A model generated the notes under the pieces. The model ran no database searches. It was not told the DNA's origin and worked only from the letters and a program-made list of their open reading frames with translations. A stretch of DNA of 64,000 nt from Bacillota bacterium (GTDB lineage Bacteria; Bacillota; Sulfobacillia; JACIYH01). Shown here one piece after another: positions 60,286 through 64,000 of the stretch. The translations under genes and the position numbers were made by a program. The DNA lies in the NCBI GenBank assembly GCA_040757085.1, contig JBFLXJ010000007.1, positions 1-64,000 of the forward strand, given 5' to 3'. Position 1 is the stretch's first letter, and each line of letters begins with the position of its first letter.

Positions 60286-60899
60286 CACCTCTCCCTCCCG
60301 CGCCAGCGGATGAACGCATCCAAGAGGATGCAACTCACCCAGGACGTCCCGGTGACGAGGGCGATCACAGGCACCACCACCGCCGGCTGGGCTGACCCAC
60401 AGGCGGAACGCACGGCCAGCAACGCCGATGGTACCAGTAGTAACACCGAGGAATTGAGCGCCAGGAACGTGCACATGGCGGGGGAGGCTTCCAGCGGCCT
60501 GGGGTTGAGTTCCTGCAGCCTCCTCATGGCCGCGAGTCCAAAGGGAGTGGCAGCACTTCCCACGCCCAGGATGTTGGCGCTCAGGTTCATGGCCATCGTT
60601 CCCAGGACGGGGTCGCCGCCGGGGATGGTGGGGAACAGGGGGCCCAGCAACCTGGAGACGACGCGCGCCAGGACTTCCAGCAGCCCCCCTTTTTCGGCAA
60701 TGCGCAGGATACCCAGCCACAGGCACATTGCCCCCACCATCTCCAGGGTGTACTGGATTGCCCGGTCGGCGGAAGCAAACACTTCCGCGCTAAGGAGGTC
60801 GAGCCTGCCGCGGGCTGCGGCCACGCTCGTGCCGACCAAGACCAAAACGAGCCATATCACGTTGAGCACAACCCTCACCGGGCAAACCTTATGTGACAC
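60285..60899 (-). CDS. spmA: Spore maturation protein A
   Basis: The partner of SpmB, 204 residues with several membrane helices: VVLNVIWLVLVLVGTSVAA, LEMVGAMCLWLGILRIAEKG, PVLGTMAMNLSANILGVGSA and FLALNSSVLLLVPSALLAV. The ATPFGLAAMRRLQELN block is diagnostic. ATG or GTG near 60899 starts the gene. A hairpin- and repeat-rich stretch lies upstream, between it and the LigD-type polymerase gene. Confidence 0.92.
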   Translation of the reverse strand: MSHKVCPVRVVLNVIWLVLVLVGTSVAAARGRLDLLSAEVFASADRAIQYTLEMVGAMCLWLGILRIAEKGGLLEVLARVVSRLLGPLFPTIPGGDPVLGTMAMNLSANILGVGSAATPFGLAAMRRLQELNPRPLEASPAMCTFLALNSSVLLLVPSALLAVRSACGSAQPAVVVPVIALVTGTSWVSCILLDAFIRWRGRER

Positions 60900-60929
60900 G
60901 CCACCGTTCTAGGACTCCCTGCCCAGAAC

Positions 60930-61436
60930 TCCCGGGAAAAGGCATGGTTAAAAACGAAGGGCACGGAGACAATAGGTAGCGAGGTCCACGGTAGCCGGGC
61001 GAAGGCTGCTGCACGTTCCCCAAGGGGACGTGCAGTGGCCGGGCAAAGGTCACTGCCGTCCTGGGTGCACGAGAATTCCTCGCTGACGATGGGCGGCGGT
61101 GGCCGGAGCGCAGATCATCATGGGCCCTCCAGGGTACTGCCAGGTGCCCCAAGGGCGCCTGGTGGGCCCGATTGACGGTCCATGGTGGTCGAGCTAAGCC
61201 TGGCCTGGGGCCCAGCGAGATCGGTCTCGTGCCGAGAGGTGCGGATCGGTCCAAGCAGGTGGGACTCCAGGCAGGCGAGCCAAGGTCGTCACGTGTTCCG
61301 TAAGGGTTTACCCGGGCCGAAAGGTCCGGGTGAGCTCTGCAGGGATGCGTGGTGGCCGGTGCGAAGGTTGCCGCGGGCCTCAATGTGTGGTGGTGAGGCA
61401 GTCGCCCCGAGCCGCCAAACCAGCGGCGACCACCGG
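60930..61436 (-). other. Noncoding stretch with hairpins and a degenerate repeat
   Basis: About 500 bp without a supportable gene. It contains perfect or near-perfect hairpins: CTGCACGT..ACGTGCAG (61010-61036), CCAGGTGCCC..GGGCGCCTGG (61139-61168) and CCCGGGCC-GAAA-GGTCCGGG (61314-61333). A degenerate element, on the minus strand about GRCCTTYGCCCGGCYACC, recurs at least five times at irregular spacing. It lies between the NHEJ polymerase and spmA genes, upstream of spmA. It may be a structured RNA leader, a decayed repeat or a mobile remnant. Confidence 0.5.
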
Positions 61437-62369
61437 TCAGTGTACCCCGCGGAGGCGGCCGGCGAGGTCGCTGAGGCGGTGGCCGGCGCCAAGCAAGCCT
61501 GCGGCCAGGTCTCCGCGCCGGGCCAGGCGGTCCGGCAGGGTTCGTATGGTGAACTCCCGGGGTAAGACGTGCTCCAGCTCATCCCATGCAAAAGGAGCGG
61601 ATACCGGGGCCCCGGGCAACGCCCGCGGGCTGTACGGTGCCACCATGGTCTTGCCCCGTGCGTTTTGCAGATAGTCCACGTAGACTTTCCCAGTGCGGTT
61701 CCTAACCGCCCGCTCCAGGGTGATGAGGTCGGGGCGGGCCGCCCGCAAAACGCGCGCCAGCGTTTCCGCCACCCGCGTGACCTCCTCCGGGCCGGCGTCG
61801 GGAACGAGGGGGATGAAGACGTGGATACCGGTTGCGCCCGAGGTCTTGGGAAATCCCCGGACGCCCAATTGCTCCAGCAGGGTGCGCACCATGACGGCCG
61901 CCCGGCGGACATCCTCAAACGTAGCCGGCGGGGCCGGGTCCAGGTCGATCACCAGGCGGTCGGGCAGGTCCGGGTGGGAGACCTGCCAGGGAGCGGGGTG
62001 GATCTCCAGGCAAGCCTGATTTCCCAGCCAAGCCAGGGTAGCCCGTTCTTCCGCCAGTACGAAGCGGATCACGTGTCCCTCGCCCCGGTAGGGGTAAGTC
62101 CTGATCCACTCTGGGGCGTGTTCGGGCCGGTCTTTCTGGTAGAAAGACCCGCCCGTGATTCCGTCCGGATAACGGGTAAGAGTGAGAGGACGTCCCCTGA
62201 GATGGGGCAGGAGTACGTCCGCCACTTTCAGGTAATAGTCGATGAGGTCGGCCTTGCGGATACCGTCCTCAGGCCAGAGCAGCTTGTCCAGGTTGGTCAG
62301 GCGCAGTTCGCGCCCCTCCACCTCGACGTGCTGGCCCGCCAGGCCCGCCACCACCGTCACCCCCACCAC
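61437..62369 (-). CDS. ligD: LigD-type NHEJ polymerase domain protein
   Basis: A stand-alone polymerase/primase of the LigD PolDom type, 310 residues. LTNLDKLLWPEDGIRKADLI, YQKDRPEHAPEW, the catalytic Asp pair in LVIDLDPAPPATFEDV and SGATGIHVFIPL, and YVDYLQNARGKTMVAPYS are typical. It fills gaps at broken ends, preferring ribonucleotides. It begins just after the ligase gene ends and belongs to the ku-ligase-polymerase operon. The C-terminal 40 residues beyond the domain are Arg/Leu/Gly rich. Confidence 0.92.
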   Translation of the reverse strand: MVGVTVVAGLAGQHVEVEGRELRLTNLDKLLWPEDGIRKADLIDYYLKVADVLLPHLRGRPLTLTRYPDGITGGSFYQKDRPEHAPEWIRTYPYRGEGHVIRFVLAEERATLAWLGNQACLEIHPAPWQVSHPDLPDRLVIDLDPAPPATFEDVRRAAVMVRTLLEQLGVRGFPKTSGATGIHVFIPLVPDAGPEEVTRVAETLARVLRAARPDLITLERAVRNRTGKVYVDYLQNARGKTMVAPYSPRALPGAPVSAPFAWDELEHVLPREFTIRTLPDRLARRGDLAAGLLGAGHRLSDLAGRLRGVH

Positions 62370-62375
62370 CCTGCT

Positions 62376-63350
62376 TCACACCTGGCCCGGAGGCTCCCGC
62401 CGGCCTTGCTCCCCCGGGGTGATAGCAGGGCGGTCATCGGGTTGCAGTTCCAGCCCCGCTTCTCGAGGCGAAAGGTCAGGGCGCAACCCGAGGAAGCTGG
62501 TGTGCCGCAGCATGCCATCCCGGGTTACCTCCAGGTAGGATACGCTGCACACCACCTGGGGTTCCACCCAGGCGACGCCCCGGCGGAACCCCCTGGGGAC
62601 GCGGGCCGGCGGGGAACCGGGGTGCAGCAGAGAAAGGATGTGTGCTCCCGTGCGCTGGTCCCATCCCGTGCCCACGTGCCCCACCACCTGCCACTCCCCT
62701 GCGCCGGGGACGGCCAGCACGAGCGACCCCAGGCCACCGCCCGGGGCCAGCCGGTACCCCACGATGACGCAATCAGCGGTACGCCGCACCTTTACCTTGA
62801 GCCAGTAACGGGACCTCTGCCCGGGCAGGTAGGGGCTGTCCCGCTCCTTGCCCACTACGCCCTCTAGCCCCAGCCGGGCCGCCTTCGCGAAAAGTTCCCG
62901 ACCCCTCTCGGGCACCACGGGGGAAAGCGCCAGATCCCCCCCGGCCGTCTCCTCTTGTACCACGCGCTCCAGGACCTCTCTACGCTCCGCCAGGGGCCGG
63001 TCCATCAGCTCCCGCCCCTCAAGTTCGAGGAGGTCGAAGGCAACGAACACCAGTCGTCCCGTCCGGGCCTGCAGGGCAGAAAAGGACGGCCTCCCCTGTT
63101 CCCAGGCGGTGATCTCCCCGTCCACCACCGCCTGCCGCGCCTTCAGGTACCGGTGTAACCCTTCCAGGCCCGGAAACTCCCCCGTAATGTCTCGCAGGTT
63201 GCGGCTCTGCAGGCGGGTGACTCCCCCGTCCACGAAGGCCAGGCAGCGGTAACCGTCCCACTTGGGCTCGAACAGGTGGCGGGGAGAGTCGAAAGGGGCA
63301 GGAGCGGCATATGCCAGCATGGGACGCACCTCGCCCGGACGAAGGGGCAT
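62376..63350 (-). CDS. ligD: ATP-dependent DNA ligase for NHEJ
   Basis: A LigD-type ligase of 324 residues. The nucleotidyl-lysine is in FEPKWDGYRCLAF (KxDG), with VVDGEITAWE, VFVAFDLLELEG, LEGVVGKERDSPY and WLKVKVRRTADCVIVG giving motifs III-V; an OB domain completes it. ATG 63350 gives the natural start MPLRPGEVRPMLA. It is separate from the polymerase, unlike the fused LigD of mycobacteria and pseudomonads. It overlaps nothing and is 11 bp from ku. Confidence 0.93.
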   Translation of the reverse strand: MPLRPGEVRPMLAYAAPAPFDSPRHLFEPKWDGYRCLAFVDGGVTRLQSRNLRDITGEFPGLEGLHRYLKARQAVVDGEITAWEQGRPSFSALQARTGRLVFVAFDLLELEGRELMDRPLAERREVLERVVQEETAGGDLALSPVVPERGRELFAKAARLGLEGVVGKERDSPYLPGQRSRYWLKVKVRRTADCVIVGYRLAPGGGLGSLVLAVPGAGEWQVVGHVGTGWDQRTGAHILSLLHPGSPPARVPRGFRRGVAWVEPQVVCSVSYLEVTRDGMLRHTSFLGLRPDLSPREAGLELQPDDRPAITPGEQGRREPPGQV

Positions 63351-63361
63351 CGGCGGCCCGC

Positions 63362-64000
63362 TTACGTCCTGGCTCCCGCCTCGGCCAGGCGCACGCTTTC
63401 CCGCAGGGCTTCCAGCAAGCTCTCCACCCCCACCGGCTCCTGGGGCCGGGGCAGCTCCCACCTCTGGCCCTGGGCCTTCCTCGCCACCAGTTCCAGGAGG
63501 GCTTCGCGATAACGGTCCCGGTACTTGCCCGGGTCAAAGCACACCGTCAGCCGTTCGATGAGGGTATGGGCGAGTTCCAGTTCTCGGGGATCCACCTCCG
63601 TCTCCTGGTCTGTCCCGCGCAGTGGCGATGGATCCCGGACCTCATCGGGATAGTGCATGGTTTCCAGCACCAGCACCCGTTCCCCGTAGACCCGCACTGA
63701 AGCCAGATGTTCCTTCTGGCGGAATGCCACCTGGGCCACGGCTACCCGCCCTGCTTCCCGCATGGCCCGCCGCAAGAGGGCATAGGACCGCTCCGCACCC
63801 TCCATGGGCTCCAGGTAGTAGGAACGGTCGAAGTAGATGGGGTCGATATCGGCCAGATTCACGAAATCCAGGATACGGATGGTGCGCTGGGCAGCCGGAG
63901 GCAACCGCTCGAGTTCTTCCTCCTCAACGGGGACGTAGGCGTCCCGCTGCCACTCGTAGGCACGTACGATATTCTCAGAGGGCACCGTCTCCCCGCAGGT
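63362..64000 (-). CDS. ku: Ku protein, N-terminus beyond the window
   Basis: The C-terminal two thirds of bacterial Ku (homodimeric end-binding protein). The reading frame continues past the edge as ...TCGETVPSENIVRAYEW, which matches the zinc-ribbon-like CxxCGE segment of the family, so the gene starts outside. Further blocks are LADIDPIYFDRSYYLEP, AVAQVAFRQKEHLASVRV, LVLETMHYPDEVRD and LELAHTLIERL. It recruits the ligase and polymerase encoded next to it. Such sets protect dormant spores against breaks. Confidence 0.93.
   Translation of the reverse strand, partial: TCGETVPSENIVRAYEWQRDAYVPVEEEELERLPPAAQRTIRILDFVNLADIDPIYFDRSYYLEPMEGAERSYALLRRAMREAGRVAVAQVAFRQKEHLASVRVYGERVLVLETMHYPDEVRDPSPLRGTDQETEVDPRELELAHTLIERLTVCFDPGKYRDRYREALLELVARKAQGQRWELPRPQEPVGVESLLEALRESVRLAEAGART

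Noticed and set aside
60889-61383. Minus-strand open frame of 164 codons through the repeat-rich region
   Set aside because: Arg/Pro/His-rich, no fold or family signs, and its repeats follow nucleotide hairpins instead of codons.
60930-61436. RNase P RNA, tmRNA or cobalamin riboswitch in the hairpin-rich stretch
   Set aside because: GAGGAAAGTCC and other RNase P core boxes, a tag reading frame, and the B12-box (GCCACTG with its usual partners) are not present in the right context.

Overview
The window looks like the chromosome of a high-GC, endospore-forming member of the Bacillota (Clostridia-like or a related deep lineage). The evidence is spoIVA, spoIIP, spmA/spmB and two alpha/beta-type SASP genes, an IspH-ribosomal protein S1 fusion of the clostridial type, and the order cmk-plsC-ispH/rpsA ... 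der-spoIVA-hup. Almost all genes lie on the minus strand, with many ATGA/GTGA-type overlaps. Nothing here names a genus.

Region 1 (about 0.9-17.6 kb) is one long minus-strand catabolic cluster, visibly less GC-rich than the rest. In transcription order it carries a FadR-type GntR regulator, a Liv-type ABC importer (binding protein, two permeases, two ATPases), MetV and MetF (methylene-THF reductase), a DUF362 iron-sulfur-type protein, a MaoC-like hydratase, a family I CoA-transferase, a zinc alcohol dehydrogenase, an old-yellow-enzyme/dienoyl-CoA-reductase-type flavoprotein and a DRE-TIM (homocitrate synthase-like) lyase/synthase. An insertion sequence (10345-11999) sits exactly at the livF stop codon in a duplicated CTAG and separates the importer half from the enzyme half. 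A truncated larE remnant marks the left side.

Region 2 (17.6-22.3 kb) is decayed DNA: a frameshifted gene, a transposase N-terminal remnant, an ABC ATPase remnant and an epimerase remnant, mixed with an intact SASP gene, a DUF5680 gene, a coiled-coil protein and a kinase-like APH gene.

Region 3 (22.3-50.7 kb) is mostly ordinary chromosome: dinB, a thioesterase, a LysM-deacetylase, SASP, an HDAC-like protein, surE, comB, an aldo/keto reductase, ndk, an M42 peptidase, speH with a clear promoter, tRNA-Pro(GGG) with a clear promoter, HU, spoIVA, der, a DUF512 radical-SAM protein, spoIIP (apparently starting at CTG), ispH-rpsA, plsC, cmk, a PflA-like radical SAM protein, an NAD-salvage pair and rluB.

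Region 4 (50.7-59.6 kb) is the most interesting part. Between spmAB and rluB, which are neighbours in Bacillus subtilis, lies an accessory block: a transporter, an FAD oxidoreductase, a small unknown protein, a SelA-like PLP enzyme, a regulator with an NrpR/RNase R-type winged helix fused to an FCD domain, and a three-gene set that looks like an undescribed cobalamin-dependent mutase. The mutase set comprises a split-off dimerisation-like domain, a lysine-5,6-aminomutase-type B12 domain fused in front of a TIM-barrel-like domain, and a P-loop protein like the KamB reactivase. The PLP-binding lysine of the aminomutases is not at the expected place. I infer an amino-acid or related acid rearrangement pathway; the substrate cannot be read from the sequence.

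Region 5 (59.7-64 kb) has spmB, spmA, a hairpin- and repeat-rich noncoding stretch of about 500 bp, and an NHEJ operon (Ku, separate LigD-type ligase and polymerase) that runs off the right edge.
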